Shown piece by piece: positions 18,650-28,346 of a stretch of 64,000 nucleotides of DNA. Location: assembly GCA_937884975.1 (NCBI GenBank), contig CAKZZS010000064.1, positions 69,633 through 133,632 of the forward strand. Reading direction: 5' to 3'. A program made the position numbers and the translations under genes. Numbering within the stretch: position 1 is the first letter of the stretch; each line of letters begins with the position of its first letter. The DNA is from an uncultured Clostridia bacterium. GTDB lineage: Bacteria > Bacillota > Clostridia > Oscillospirales > Acutalibacteraceae. The notes below the pieces were generated by a model. It made no database searches. It had not been told where the DNA came from and saw only the letters and a list, made by a program, of their open reading frames with translations.

Positions 18650-19135
18650 ATGGGTATAAGAAATATCAGAAAAGACAACGACCCGATACTCAGAAAAAAG
18701 AGCCGTAAGGTAGAAAAGTTTGACGAAAGGCTTTTTACGCTGCTTGACGATATGGCGGATACTATGTATCTTGCAAACGGAGTCGGACTTGCGGCGGTTC
18801 AGGTAGGAGTATTAAGGCGTGTCGTAGTAATTGACACGGGTGACGGCATAATGGAGCTTATAAACCCCGAAATTGTAGAAACAGAAGGCGCCCAGTGTGA
18901 AGAAGAGGGTTGTCTTTCACTCCCGGGAAGAAATAACGTTACCTTCAGACCTATGTCCGTTACAGTCAGGGCGCAGAACCGTGACGGCAACTGGTGCCTT
19001 TATAAGGGAGAAGGACTTAAGGCAAGAGCCTTCTGTCATGAGCTTGACCACCTTGACGGCGTTCTGTTTATTGACAGACTTGCAACCGAGGATCAGATTA
19101 AGGAATATCCTTCAAATGAGGATGAAGAAGAATGA
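18650..19135 (+). CDS. def: Peptide deformylase
   Basis: The 161-residue metalloenzyme removes the formyl group from nascent N-terminal methionine. All three family motifs are present: [11 protein letters not shown] (motif 1), EEGCLSLPG with metal-binding Cys88, and HELDH with His130 and His134. Its stop overlaps the fmt start (ATGA), so formylation and deformylation enzymes are encoded together. Confidence 0.97.
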   Translation: MGIRNIRKDNDPILRKKSRKVEKFDERLFTLLDDMADTMYLANGVGLAAVQVGVLRRVVVIDTGDGIMELINPEIVETEGAQCEEEGCLSLPGRNNVTFRPMSVTVRAQNRDGNWCLYKGEGLKARAFCHELDHLDGVLFIDRLATEDQIKEYPSNEDEEE

Positions 19136-20058
19136 GAATAGTATTTATGGGTACGCCCGATTTTGCGGTGCCGTGCCTTGAAAAGCTTGTTGAAATGGGT
19201 GAAGATGTAGTCGGCGTATTCACGCAAACGGATAAGCCCGTCGGCAGAAAACAGATTTTGACTCCTTCCGAGGTCAAGGTTTGCGCAACCGAGCGCGGCA
19301 TTCCAGTTTTTCAGCCGAAAACGCTTCGCAACGGCGAGGCTCTTGAAATACTCAATAAGCTTAAACCCGATTTGATAGTAGTTACCGCTTACGGTAAAAT
19401 CCTGCCGGAAGAGATTATCAACTTCCCTGAACACGGCTGTATCAATATCCACGCCTCCCTTTTACCTAAATATAGGGGAGCGGCGCCCATTCAGTGGAGC
19501 ATTATTAACGGCGAAACCGTTACCGGCGTTACGTCAATGCAAATGGATGTCGGTCTTGATACGGGAGATATTATTCTTCAGAGTGAAACCGAAATCGGCG
19601 GAAACGAAACGGCAGGGGAGCTTTTTGACCGACTTAAGGTTATCGGAGCGGATGTACTTGAAAAAACCGTAAATCTTATTAAAAACGGCGAATTAAAGAG
19701 AATTAAACAGGATAATGAAAAGGCGACCTATGTCACACAGCTTGACAAATCCTTTTCTCCCGTTGATTTTAATAAAACGGCAACTGAAATTCATAATAAA
19801 GTCAGGGGACTTAATCCCTGGCCTGCTGCTTCCTTTTTGCTTGAAAACACTCGTTTCAAGCTTTGGGAAACAAGAGTTGGAGGTAAAACGGATAAAGCTC
19901 CGGGTACGGTAATCGAAAGCAATTCAAGGCTTATTGTCGCGTGCTCGAACGGTACGTCAATTGAGCTTTTAACCGTTCAGCCCGAGGGAAAGAAAAGAAT
20001 GTCCGTTTCCGATTATCTTCGTGGTCATAAAATTTCAAAAGGAACTATAATGGGGTGA
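19132..20058 (+). CDS. fmt: Methionyl-tRNA formyltransferase
   Basis: The 308-residue enzyme transfers a formyl group from 10-formyl-tetrahydrofolate to initiator Met-tRNA. Typical motifs are [14 protein letters not shown] at the start, [16 protein letters not shown] in the catalytic region, [10 protein letters not shown], and a C-terminal OB-fold domain. It overlaps def by four bases. Confidence 0.97.
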   Translation: MRIVFMGTPDFAVPCLEKLVEMGEDVVGVFTQTDKPVGRKQILTPSEVKVCATERGIPVFQPKTLRNGEALEILNKLKPDLIVVTAYGKILPEEIINFPEHGCINIHASLLPKYRGAAPIQWSIINGETVTGVTSMQMDVGLDTGDIILQSETEIGGNETAGELFDRLKVIGADVLEKTVNLIKNGELKRIKQDNEKATYVTQLDKSFSPVDFNKTATEIHNKVRGLNPWPAASFLLENTRFKLWETRVGGKTDKAPGTVIESNSRLIVACSNGTSIELLTVQPEGKKRMSVSDYLRGHKISKGTIMG

Positions 20059-20062
20059 AACA

Positions 20063-20764
20063 ATGGATACATTAGGCAGTATGCTTTACCTTGACTGGTA
20101 TTATATTGTTCTTGTTGTACCGATGATTATTATTTCGCTTATTGTTCAGTCATCGGTAAAATCCAATTACAGAAGATTTTCAAAAATTGCAAATTCAAAA
20201 GGTCTTACCGGAGCGGCAGCGGCGCAAAATATTTTACGCCATTACGGTATTACCGACGTAAGAATTGAGCCTGTTGCAGGCGAGCTTACCGACCATTATG
20301 ACCCGAGGAGCAAGGTTATTAGACTTTCCGAGGGAGTTTATAACTATGCGTCGGTTTCGGCTGTATGTATTGCCTGTCACGAAGCAGGTCACGCTTCACA
20401 GCACGCATTGGGTTATACGCCCATTAAAATCAGGGATTCGATTATTCCCGTATGCAATATCGGTTCAAGAATCGGTCTTCCTCTTGCTCTTTTGGGCTAT
20501 GTATTCGGCTTTGAATCTTTAATCATTATCGGTATTTTGCTTTATTCACTTGTTTTTATTTTCCAGCTTGTAACTCTTCCCGTGGAGTTTAACGCTTCAA
20601 AGAGGGCGCTTACGGTAATTGAAGAAACGGGAATGCTGACGGCGGAAGAGCACAAGGGCGCAAAAAAGGTGCTTAAGGCTGCGGCAATGACCTATGTTGC
20701 GGCTGCGGCTACAACCTTTGCAAATCTTTTAAGACTTATTTTAAGGATGAGAAAACGGAGTTAG
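20063..20764 (+). CDS. YugP-type membrane zinc metallopeptidase
   Basis: The 233-residue protein has an N-terminal membrane helix (YYIVLVVPMIIISLIV), a zinc motif HEAGH (106-110) in CHEAGHASQHALGY, and two to three further hydrophobic helices. It matches the neutral zinc metallopeptidase family represented by B. subtilis YugP. Its substrate is unknown. In Clostridia this gene commonly lies between fmt and rsmB, as here. Confidence 0.9.
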   Translation: MDTLGSMLYLDWYYIVLVVPMIIISLIVQSSVKSNYRRFSKIANSKGLTGAAAAQNILRHYGITDVRIEPVAGELTDHYDPRSKVIRLSEGVYNYASVSAVCIACHEAGHASQHALGYTPIKIRDSIIPVCNIGSRIGLPLALLGYVFGFESLIIIGILLYSLVFIFQLVTLPVEFNASKRALTVIEETGMLTAEEHKGAKKVLKAAAMTYVAAAATTFANLLRLILRMRKRS

Positions 20765-20765
20765 T

Positions 20766-22034
20766 ATGAACGAAAGAGCGGCGGCGTATAAGGTACTGCT
20801 TAAAATAAATAAGAATAACTCTTATTCGAATATTGCCCTCGACAGCGCGTTAAAGGAATCAGGTTCTGACGTGGGAAGCGCTCTTATTACCAACCTTGTT
20901 TACGGAACTCTTGAAAGACAGGTTACTATTGACTATGTTCTTTCCCAGTTTCTTAAGCAGCCCGTTGAAAAAACAAAGCCTGAAATTCTTACGGCTTTAA
21001 GACTCGGCGCTTATCAGCTTCTTTTTACTGATAAAATTCCTTCCTTTGCGGCTGTAAATGAGAGCGTAAAGATTATTAAAAACTCAAAGTTTTCCTATGC
21101 CGCAGGGCTTGTAAATTCGGTTTTGAGAAGAATAAGTGAAAAAGGTTTTTCTTATCCCGAAACTGAAGACGAGGTCTTTGACTTAAGTATAAAGTATTCT
21201 TGTCCGAAGGCTCTTACAAAGCATTATATAGATAATTACGGGATTGAAAATGCGGTTGATATTCTTTCGTCCTCTCTTGGCGCGGCGCCGATTTTCTTAA
21301 AGGTCAATACGCTTAAAACAAATGCCGAAGAACTCATTTCTTTATTTGAAAAAGAAGGCGTAAAAACCGAAAAAAAGGATGAAGACGTACTAATAGTTTC
21401 GGGTAATATTTCACTTGAAAATCTTAAGGCGTTTGAAGACGGCTTGTTCCACGTTCAGGATTATTCGAGTTATCTTTGCTGTAAGGCGCTTAATGTTAAA
21501 GAAAACGATACCGTACTTGACGTTTGCGCCTCACCGGGCGGAAAAAGCTTTACCCTTTGTGAAATGATGAATAACACGGGGAAAATCGTTTCCTGTGACC
21601 TGTACGAACAGCGCGTAAGCTTAATAAAAAACGGTGCCGTTCGGCTCGGATTAACTAATATATCCGCAATTAAAAATGACGCGTCAGTTTTTAATTCGTC
21701 TTTTCCGCTCTTTGATAAGGTTCTCTGCGACGTTCCCTGTTCGGGTCTCGGAGTCATCCGAAGAAAAAAGGAAATACGCTTCAAAAACCTTTCGGAATTT
21801 GACAATCTATGCGATATGCAGTACAATATACTGACCGTTTCTTCAAGGTATGTCAGAAGCGGAGGAGCGCTTATTTATTCAACCTGTACGCTCAATAAAA
21901 AGGAGAACGAGGACAACTGTTTCCGTTTTCTCAATGAGCATAAGGAATTTCATCCCGACGACGGAGGAGTAAACATCTTCCCGGGGATGTACGGCTCCGA
22001 CGGTTTTTATTATGCGAGGTTTATCCGTGAGTAA
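20766..22034 (+). CDS. rsmB: 16S rRNA (cytosine-967-C5)-methyltransferase RsmB
   Basis: The 422-residue protein has an N-terminal NusB-like RNA-binding domain and a C-terminal SAM methyltransferase domain. Visible motifs are DVCASPGGKSF (SAM site), CDVPCSGLGVIRRK with Cys325 of the PCSG motif, and STCTLNKKENE. It methylates C967 of 16S rRNA. It starts one base after the metallopeptidase stop and overlaps rlmN. Confidence 0.95.
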   Translation: MNERAAAYKVLLKINKNNSYSNIALDSALKESGSDVGSALITNLVYGTLERQVTIDYVLSQFLKQPVEKTKPEILTALRLGAYQLLFTDKIPSFAAVNESVKIIKNSKFSYAAGLVNSVLRRISEKGFSYPETEDEVFDLSIKYSCPKALTKHYIDNYGIENAVDILSSSLGAAPIFLKVNTLKTNAEELISLFEKEGVKTEKKDEDVLIVSGNISLENLKAFEDGLFHVQDYSSYLCCKALNVKENDTVLDVCASPGGKSFTLCEMMNNTGKIVSCDLYEQRVSLIKNGAVRLGLTNISAIKNDASVFNSSFPLFDKVLCDVPCSGLGVIRRKKEIRFKNLSEFDNLCDMQYNILTVSSRYVRSGGALIYSTCTLNKKENEDNCFRFLNEHKEFHPDDGGVNIFPGMYGSDGFYYARFIRE

Positions 22035-23061
22035 AACAGATATAAGGTCCCTCGATTACAGGGAGCTTGAAGCCATATTCAATAATATAGGACTAAAGCG
22101 CTTCCGCGTCAGTCAGGTTTACGACTGGTTACATGAAAAAGGCGTAATGTCCTTTGACGAAATGACAAATCTTTCAAAGCAGTTAAGACAGCAGCTTGAA
22201 AGCGAATTTGAAATAAAAAGCTGTAAAATATTAAGAAAGCTTGTTTCTTCAATAGACGGCACTGTAAAATATCTTTTTCAGTTTGACGACGGCAGCACGG
22301 TTGAAAGCGTTGTTATGAAATACAAATACGGTTACTCTATCTGTATTTCCACGCAGGTCGGCTGTAAAATGGGATGTTCCTTCTGCGCGTCGGCTATAGG
22401 CGGATTTCAGAGAAATCTTACCCCGAGTGAAATGCTTTGCGAGGTGTTCACCGCCCAGAGGGATTTGAACATAAAGGTTTCGCATATAGTTTTAATGGGA
22501 ACGGGCGAGCCGCTTGATAATTACGAAAACGTACTTAAATTTTTACGTCTTGTGACCGATGAAAAGGGTCAGAATATTTCAATGCGTCATATTTCGCTTT
22601 CGACCTGCGGACTCGTTGAGAAAATTTATAAGCTTGCAGATGAAAATCTCCAGTTGACTCTTTCCGTTTCGCTTCACGCGCCGAATGATGAAATAAGACA
22701 AAAAACAATGCCCGTTGCAAAAAAGTACAATATGGACGAACTGTTAAAGGCGTGTAAAGCTTATACGGATAAAACAAGCAGACGTATTTCCTTTGAATAC
22801 GCAATGATAAAGGGCGTCAACGACAGCGTTGATAATGCCGAGGAGCTTTGCAGAAGGCTTCGGGGTATTTTATGTCATATAAATTTAATTCCCGTTAATG
22901 AAATAAAGGAACGGGATTATAAAAAAAGCGATGCCGAATCGCTGAAAAGCTTTGTGTCAGTTTGCGAGAAGCGCGGCTTTGCGGTTACCGTAAGGCGTAC
23001 TCTCGGCAGCGATATAAACGCTTCCTGCGGTCAGTTAAGGCAAAGTACAGGGACTGTTTAA
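22027..23061 (+). CDS. rlmN: Dual-specificity RNA methyltransferase RlmN
   Basis: This radical-SAM enzyme methylates C2 of A2503 in 23S rRNA and A37 in some tRNAs. The cluster motif is GCKMGCSFC (Cys113, Cys117, Cys120 from this start), and VLMGTGEPLDNY is typical. An ATG at 22012 is in frame. The GTG at 22027, six bases after GAGGT and overlapping the rsmB stop, is the better start. Resulting length is 344 residues, which is normal. Confidence 0.95.
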   Translation: MSKTDIRSLDYRELEAIFNNIGLKRFRVSQVYDWLHEKGVMSFDEMTNLSKQLRQQLESEFEIKSCKILRKLVSSIDGTVKYLFQFDDGSTVESVVMKYKYGYSICISTQVGCKMGCSFCASAIGGFQRNLTPSEMLCEVFTAQRDLNIKVSHIVLMGTGEPLDNYENVLKFLRLVTDEKGQNISMRHISLSTCGLVEKIYKLADENLQLTLSVSLHAPNDEIRQKTMPVAKKYNMDELLKACKAYTDKTSRRISFEYAMIKGVNDSVDNAEELCRRLRGILCHINLIPVNEIKERDYKKSDAESLKSFVSVCEKRGFAVTVRRTLGSDINASCGQLRQSTGTV

Positions 23062-23083
23062 GTCCAAAATGGGGTGAAAACCG

Positions 23084-23812
23084 ATGAAAATAGTTGCAAA
23101 AACGGATACGGGTAAGGTCCGTGCGTCAAATCAGGATGCCTACGCTGCCGGCGAGCTTCCGAACGGCGTCGCATGGGCGGTTGTCTGTGACGGAATGGGC
23201 GGCGCGGCAGGAGGCAATGTGGCTTCAACCACAGCCGTTAAAATCATTTCCGAGCAGATTACTTCAAAATACCGTGCCAGTATGAGCGGAACGTCAATAA
23301 GAAATATGCTTCTTGCCGCCATTACCGCCGCGAATGTCAGCGTTTACGAAATCGGAAGCTCAAATGCCGAGCTTCAGGGAATGGGAACAACCGTTGTTGC
23401 GTGCGTGCTTGCGGAAAATGAAGCGTTTATTGCTCACGCAGGTGACAGCAGAGCGTACATTCTTCACGAGAACGATTTGACCCAGTTGACCCGTGACCAT
23501 TCGATGGTTCAGGATTTGGTTGAAACAGGAAAAATAACTCAGGATGAGGCAAAGCACCATCCGAGAAAGAATATTATTACGCGCGCAGTCGGTGTCGACC
23601 GTGATATTGATATTGACTTTTGCGTTGAGGAATTAAAGGCGGAGGACACGCTTCTGATTTGTACGGACGGTCTTACAAATTACGTTGATATTGACGAGAT
23701 AAGAGAAATCACCGCCGAAAACAGCTTTTACGGCTATGCCGAAAGTCTTGTCAAACGCGCAAACGAAAACGGCGGCGGCGATAATATCACTGTTGTTGCC
23801 TTGGCATATTGA
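23084..23812 (+). CDS. prpC: PP2C-type Ser/Thr protein phosphatase
   Basis: The 242-residue phosphatase has the PPM metal-binding motifs: NQDAYAAGE, VVCDGMGGAAGG, AHAGDSRAYI and ICTDGLTNYVD. It dephosphorylates targets of the membrane kinase encoded 15 bp downstream, forming the usual prpC-prkC signalling pair in Firmicutes. Confidence 0.96.
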   Translation: MKIVAKTDTGKVRASNQDAYAAGELPNGVAWAVVCDGMGGAAGGNVASTTAVKIISEQITSKYRASMSGTSIRNMLLAAITAANVSVYEIGSSNAELQGMGTTVVACVLAENEAFIAHAGDSRAYILHENDLTQLTRDHSMVQDLVETGKITQDEAKHHPRKNIITRAVGVDRDIDIDFCVEELKAEDTLLICTDGLTNYVDIDEIREITAENSFYGYAESLVKRANENGGGDNITVVALAY

Positions 23813-23827
23813 TAAAGGAGTGTTATT

Positions 23828-26026
23828 GTGGATAATTATTGCGGAAAACGACTTGACGGTCGTTACGAAATTAAAGAAATAATCGGCGTCGGCGGCATGG
23901 CTGTCGTCTATAAGGCGTATGATAATATCGACGACAGAATTGTCGCTATAAAAATTCTCAAGCAGGAGCTTCTTGAAAACGAGGAGTTCCGCCGCAGATT
24001 CAAAAATGAAAGCAAGGCAATTGCAGTTCTTTCCCATCCGAACATAGTCAAGGTTTATGACGTTTCCTTCGGCGACAGACTTCAGTATATCGTAATGGAA
24101 TACATTGAAGGTATTACGCTTAAGGAGTACATTGAGCAGCAGGGATATATCAAGTGGAAGGATGCAGTTCATTTCCTTACCCAGATTCTCCGCGCGCTTC
24201 AGCACGCTCACGACAAGGGCATTATACACCGCGATATTAAGCCCCAGAATATTATGCTTCTCCAGAACGGCACTATCAAGGTTACTGATTTCGGCATTGC
24301 GCGTTTCAGCAGAGGCGACACAAAAACGCTTACCGAAAGCGCTATCGGTTCCGTTCATTATATCAGCCCCGAACAGGCAAGAGGCGAGGTAACCGACGAT
24401 AAGGCTGACATTTACTCCGTCGGCGTCGTTCTTTATGAAATGCTTACGGGCCAGCTTCCGTTCCAGTCCGACAGCGCCGTTTCGGTTGCCATTATGCAGC
24501 TTCAGCAGGAGGCAAAGCGTCCCAGGGAGATAAATCCCGAAATTCCGATAGGTCTTGAGCAGATTACGATGCGCGCAATGCAGAAGAATACCCGTGACAG
24601 GTACCATTCCGCTGCTGAAATGCTTATGGATATCGACCAGTTCAGAAAAAATCCGTCGATAAAATTTGACTATTCATATTTTGTTGACAGAGAGCCTACA
24701 AAGTATGTCGGCGCCCAGCGCGGCAATAACGTTCCCGTTAAGCCGCAGACAGCAGCCGTTAATGAAGAAAACAATGATGACGAAGCAAAGAAAAAGGCGA
24801 TAGCAATTGTCGGCGGCATTGCGGCAGGTCTTGCCGTGCTTGCGCTTGTTGTTATACTTATGGTTTCGTTTATGGGAAGAGTTGAGCTTCCTAACTTTGT
24901 CGGTCTTAATTATAATGAAGAAATTGTCGGGAATGAAAAATACGCCGATTTTAAATTTGAAACCCAGAACGTAAACGATGAAACCCAGGAGCTCGGAACG
25001 GTTCTTGAGCAGAGTCCCAATGAGGGAGCAAAGGTAAAGAAGCATTCTACCGTCATCCTTAAAATCGCGTATAATGACGACAATGTTCTTGTAGATTACG
25101 TTATAGGCAAAACTGCCGAGGAAGCAAAGCAGATACTTACCGAAAAGGGCTTTGAGGTAAACGTAGTTGAAAAATACGATAAGCTTCAGACTCCCGGTTT
25201 CGTTTTCCAGACCTTCCCCGAGGAAAATACCTATGCCGAAAGAGGTTCAACCGTTACAATTTATGTTGCAACGGATGAAAGTGAGGATATGGTTAAGGTT
25301 CCCGCAGTTGTCGGTGACAGCGCCGATATTGCAAAGGAGCTTATTGAAAAGGTCGGTCTTGTCTGTAAGATAGAAGAGGTTAATGACGAAAAGAATAAGG
25401 GTATGGTAACCTCCCAGAGCCCTGACGGCGATTCGCTTCTTGAAAAGGGAGAGACGGTTACTATAAAGGTTTCAAACGGTATTCCCGAGTCTTCAACCGC
25501 AACCGTAACCTTTAACCTTCCCGGCAAGGGAACGGGCGAATCGGGAACAATTAAGTATTACCTTAACGATACTCTTTATAAGAGCGAAAAGAACATCTAT
25601 TTCAGCGGTAAGTCAAAGAGCATTGAAGTTAAAGGCTCCGGTGAGGACAATACCTTTACTGTTACCGCAAACGATAAGACAATTTACGAATGTAAAATTG
25701 ACTTTACAAAGGTTCCCGGAGTTGTAAGCGACGGAAAGGAAACTCCTTATGAGGAGGAAGTCGGCGTTCAGCTCCCGGCTCTTGAGGGTAAGCTCAAGCA
25801 GGAGGCTGAAAGCGCTCTTAAAGCGGCAGGCTTTACTAACTACACCTTTAAGACCGAGTCGAGCGATACCGTTGAAGAGGGCAGGGTAATTTCCACTGAC
25901 CCGACAGGCGGCGCCGGAACAAAATATCCGGTGGATAAGAAAATAGTTGTTGTTATAAGCTCCGGTCCCGAAGAGCAAACGAGCGACGTAACCGAAGAAA
26001 TTACAAGCGAAGACACTACCGAATAA
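23828..26026 (+). CDS. prkC: PASTA-domain Ser/Thr protein kinase (PrkC/StkP type)
   Basis: The 732-residue kinase has an intracellular Hanks-type domain (about 1-275; GVGGMAVVY glycine loop, HRDIKPQNIM catalytic loop, DFG) and one membrane helix at about 324-349. Outside, three PASTA repeats span roughly 352-555. A non-PASTA beta-rich segment (about 556-640) and a fourth PASTA repeat (about 645-715) follow, with an acidic Thr/Glu tail. PASTA kinases sense muropeptides or lipid II and control wall synthesis and spore germination. GTG start after AAAGGAG. Confidence 0.95.
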   Translation: MDNYCGKRLDGRYEIKEIIGVGGMAVVYKAYDNIDDRIVAIKILKQELLENEEFRRRFKNESKAIAVLSHPNIVKVYDVSFGDRLQYIVMEYIEGITLKEYIEQQGYIKWKDAVHFLTQILRALQHAHDKGIIHRDIKPQNIMLLQNGTIKVTDFGIARFSRGDTKTLTESAIGSVHYISPEQARGEVTDDKADIYSVGVVLYEMLTGQLPFQSDSAVSVAIMQLQQEAKRPREINPEIPIGLEQITMRAMQKNTRDRYHSAAEMLMDIDQFRKNPSIKFDYSYFVDREPTKYVGAQRGNNVPVKPQTAAVNEENNDDEAKKKAIAIVGGIAAGLAVLALVVILMVSFMGRVELPNFVGLNYNEEIVGNEKYADFKFETQNVNDETQELGTVLEQSPNEGAKVKKHSTVILKIAYNDDNVLVDYVIGKTAEEAKQILTEKGFEVNVVEKYDKLQTPGFVFQTFPEENTYAERGSTVTIYVATDESEDMVKVPAVVGDSADIAKELIEKVGLVCKIEEVNDEKNKGMVTSQSPDGDSLLEKGETVTIKVSNGIPESSTATVTFNLPGKGTGESGTIKYYLNDTLYKSEKNIYFSGKSKSIEVKGSGEDNTFTVTANDKTIYECKIDFTKVPGVVSDGKETPYEEEVGVQLPALEGKLKQEAESALKAAGFTNYTFKTESSDTVEEGRVISTDPTGGAGTKYPVDKKIVVVISSGPEEQTSDVTEEITSEDTTE

Positions 26027-26027
26027 G

Positions 26028-26912
26028 ATGAGCGAACGGCAAAAAGGACTTATACTTAAAGGAATAGGCGGTTTCTACTATGTGGAAACCGCCCTTGGCA
26101 TATTCGAATGTAAGGCAAGAGGAGTGTTCAGGAAGCAGAAAATAACTCCTCTCGCCGGAGACAGAGTTACAATAACCGTCAATGATAATCAGGAAAATAC
26201 CGTTGACGAAATTGAAAAAAGAAAAAACTTTCTTATCCGTCCGCCTATTGCAAATGTCGATATAATGGCAATTGTTGTTTCAACCGTGAATCCGAAGCCC
26301 TCGACACTTACTATTGATAAGCTGACTGCAATAGCGTTTCATAAGGGAATTGAGCCTTTGCTGATAATTACTAAAACAGATTTAGCTTCAGCGGACGAAT
26401 TAAATGGTATATATTCTTCTGCGGGAATAAGAACGGTTTGCGTTTCTTCTTTAAACGGAGAGGGAATTGAACAGGTAAAAAAGCTTGTCAGCGGAAAAAT
26501 ATGCGTTTTTACGGGCAATTCCGCTGTCGGAAAATCCACTCTGCTTAATTTACTTGATGACTCTCTTTCACTTAAAACAGGCGAATACAGCGACAAGCTC
26601 GGAAGGGGAAGGCACACCACCCGTGAGGTTGAGCTTTTTCCGTTTTGCGGAGGCTATCTTGCCGATACTCCCGGATTTTCATCACTTGATTTTGAAAAAA
26701 ACGATTTGATTTTAAAGGATGAAATTGCCGAGTGCTTTCCCGAATTTCAAGAATATTTAGGTCAGTGTAAATTTAACTCTTGTTCTCACACCTGTGAAAA
26801 GGGATGTAAAATCGTTGAAGCCGTTGAAAACGGAAAAATTTCTGCTTCAAGGCATAAAAGCTACGTCGCATTTTACAGTGACGCAAAGAATATAAAAGAA
26901 TGGGAATTATAA
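26028..26912 (+). CDS. rsgA: Ribosome small-subunit GTPase RsgA
   Basis: The 294-residue, circularly permuted GTPase acts late in 30S assembly. The G4-type ITKTD precedes the G1 loop GNSAVGKS (163-170) and then DTPGFSS, the permuted order typical of RsgA. An N-terminal OB fold and a C-terminal zinc knuckle (CKFNSCSHTCEKGC) are present. It starts one base after the kinase stop. rpe and thiN, which often follow, are absent. Confidence 0.96.
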   Translation: MSERQKGLILKGIGGFYYVETALGIFECKARGVFRKQKITPLAGDRVTITVNDNQENTVDEIEKRKNFLIRPPIANVDIMAIVVSTVNPKPSTLTIDKLTAIAFHKGIEPLLIITKTDLASADELNGIYSSAGIRTVCVSSLNGEGIEQVKKLVSGKICVFTGNSAVGKSTLLNLLDDSLSLKTGEYSDKLGRGRHTTREVELFPFCGGYLADTPGFSSLDFEKNDLILKDEIAECFPEFQEYLGQCKFNSCSHTCEKGCKIVEAVENGKISASRHKSYVAFYSDAKNIKEWEL

Positions 26913-26917
26913 ATTCA

Positions 26918-26951
26918 GCCGTCGGAAATGAGTGTTTCTGACGGCATTTTT
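26918..26951 (+). terminator. Terminator after the rsgA operon
   Basis: gccgtcggaaa (26918-26928) pairs with tttctgacggc (26935-26945) with one G-U pair and a 6-base loop, followed by atttttat. It ends the long run of genes starting near 9 kb. Tandem TATAAT-like boxes near 27007-27017 may start the next unit, but no convincing -35 was found. Confidence 0.85.
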
Positions 26952-27092
26952 ATCAAAAATTTCACTAAATGTTTGTTAAGTGTTACTGTTTTATTTTTTT
27001 TGCTTATATAATATAATAGATTTGGTATATTATGATTTAAATATACGCAAAATTTCGTAATCAATTTTTTTAAAACGAAAGGAGTTTTAATT

Positions 27093-28313
27093 ATGGGATT
27101 ATTAAGAGCAGCTCAAGGCGCTGTTGCCGGCAACCTTGCGGATCAGTGGAAGGAATTCTTCTATTGTGAAGCTATTGATAAGGATATAATGGTTGTTAAA
27201 GGACAGAAGAGAATCGGCAACCGTTCCTCAAACACAAAGGCAAGCGATAACATTATTTCAAACGGCTCGGGTATTGCCGTTGCCGACGGTCAGTGTATGA
27301 TTATCGTTGAGCAGGGTAAGGTCGTTGAGGTTTGCGCAGAGCCCGGTGAATTTACTTACGATTCTTCCTCAGAGCCGAGCATTTTTGCAGGCTCTCTCGG
27401 CGAGTCAATTAAAAACACCTTTAAGAATATCGGCAGAAGGTTTACCTTCGGCGGCGATACGGGTAAGGACCAGAGAGTTTATTATTTTAATACAAAGGAA
27501 CTTGTTGATAATAAATTCGGCACTCCCAGCCCCATTCCCTTCAGAGTTGTTGACTCAAAGATAGGTCTTGATATTGATGTATCCGTAAGATGCAGCGGTA
27601 TCTATTCTTATAAAATTGTTGACCCCATTCTTTTCTATACAAACGTCTGCGGCAACGTAGAGAGCGAGTATAAGAGAGAAGAGCTTGACCAGCAGCTTAA
27701 GACCGAATTTGTAAGCGCTTTACAGCCTGCATTCGGTAAGCTTTCCGAGCTTGAAATCAGACCTAACCAGATAGCTACTCACGCTACCGACCTTGAAAAC
27801 GCAATGAACGAAGCGCTTTCCGCTAAATGGAGCGAGCTTCGCGGACTTGAGGTTGTTTCAATTGCTCTTAATCCGATTACTCTTCCCGAAGAGGATCAGG
27901 AGGCTATCAAGCAGATGCAGCGCGCTGCGGCTCTTCGCGACCCGAATATGGCTGGCGCAAACATCGCTATGGCACAGGCAGACGCTATGAGAACAGCAGC
28001 CGGAAACGAAGGCGGCGCTATGAACGGCTTTATCGGTATGGGTATGGCTATGAACGCAGGCGGCTCTGCGGCTAATCTTTTTGCAATGGGTAATCAGGCA
28101 GGTCAGCAACCTGCACAGGCTGCTCCGACTGCACCGTCAGCTCCTGCCGGAGAAGGTTGGGTATGCTCTTGCGGAGCTACAAATAACGGTAACTTCTGTA
28201 CGCAGTGCGGGAAGGCAAAGCCGGTTGGTTCTCACTGCGCAAACTGCGGCGCTGCTTATGATCCTGCAAATCCGCCCAAATTCTGCCCCGAATGCGGTAA
28301 GCCTATCGGATAA
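27093..28313 (+). CDS. SPFH-domain protein with C-terminal zinc ribbons (YdjI-like)
   Basis: The 406-residue protein begins with an SPFH/flotillin-type domain (about residues 20-300) without an N-terminal membrane helix. An Ala/Met/Gly-rich and Pro/Ala-rich linker follows, then CxC/CxxC zinc-ribbon motifs (WVCSCGATNNGNFCTQCGK and HCANCG...FCPECGK). This layout matches B. subtilis YdjI and related virion-core-like proteins. The following genes encode YdjG- and YdjH-like proteins, so it is probably part of a membrane-stress complex. ATG follows AAAGGAG. Confidence 0.88.
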   Translation: MGLLRAAQGAVAGNLADQWKEFFYCEAIDKDIMVVKGQKRIGNRSSNTKASDNIISNGSGIAVADGQCMIIVEQGKVVEVCAEPGEFTYDSSSEPSIFAGSLGESIKNTFKNIGRRFTFGGDTGKDQRVYYFNTKELVDNKFGTPSPIPFRVVDSKIGLDIDVSVRCSGIYSYKIVDPILFYTNVCGNVESEYKREELDQQLKTEFVSALQPAFGKLSELEIRPNQIATHATDLENAMNEALSAKWSELRGLEVVSIALNPITLPEEDQEAIKQMQRAAALRDPNMAGANIAMAQADAMRTAAGNEGGAMNGFIGMGMAMNAGGSAANLFAMGNQAGQQPAQAAPTAPSAPAGEGWVCSCGATNNGNFCTQCGKAKPVGSHCANCGAAYDPANPPKFCPECGKPIG

Positions 28314-28346
28314 TCAGACTTACTTTAGCATTACCGGAAGGATTTG

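Noticed and set aside
23633..24607. A 324-codon reverse-strand open frame opposite prpC-prkC
   Set aside because: It is the antisense of two well-supported genes, has no ribosome site or recognisable motif, and reflects codon bias of the true strand.
26946..27092. A confident promoter for the SPFH gene
   Set aside because: TATAAT-like boxes exist near 27007-27017, but no -35 box at proper spacing was found.
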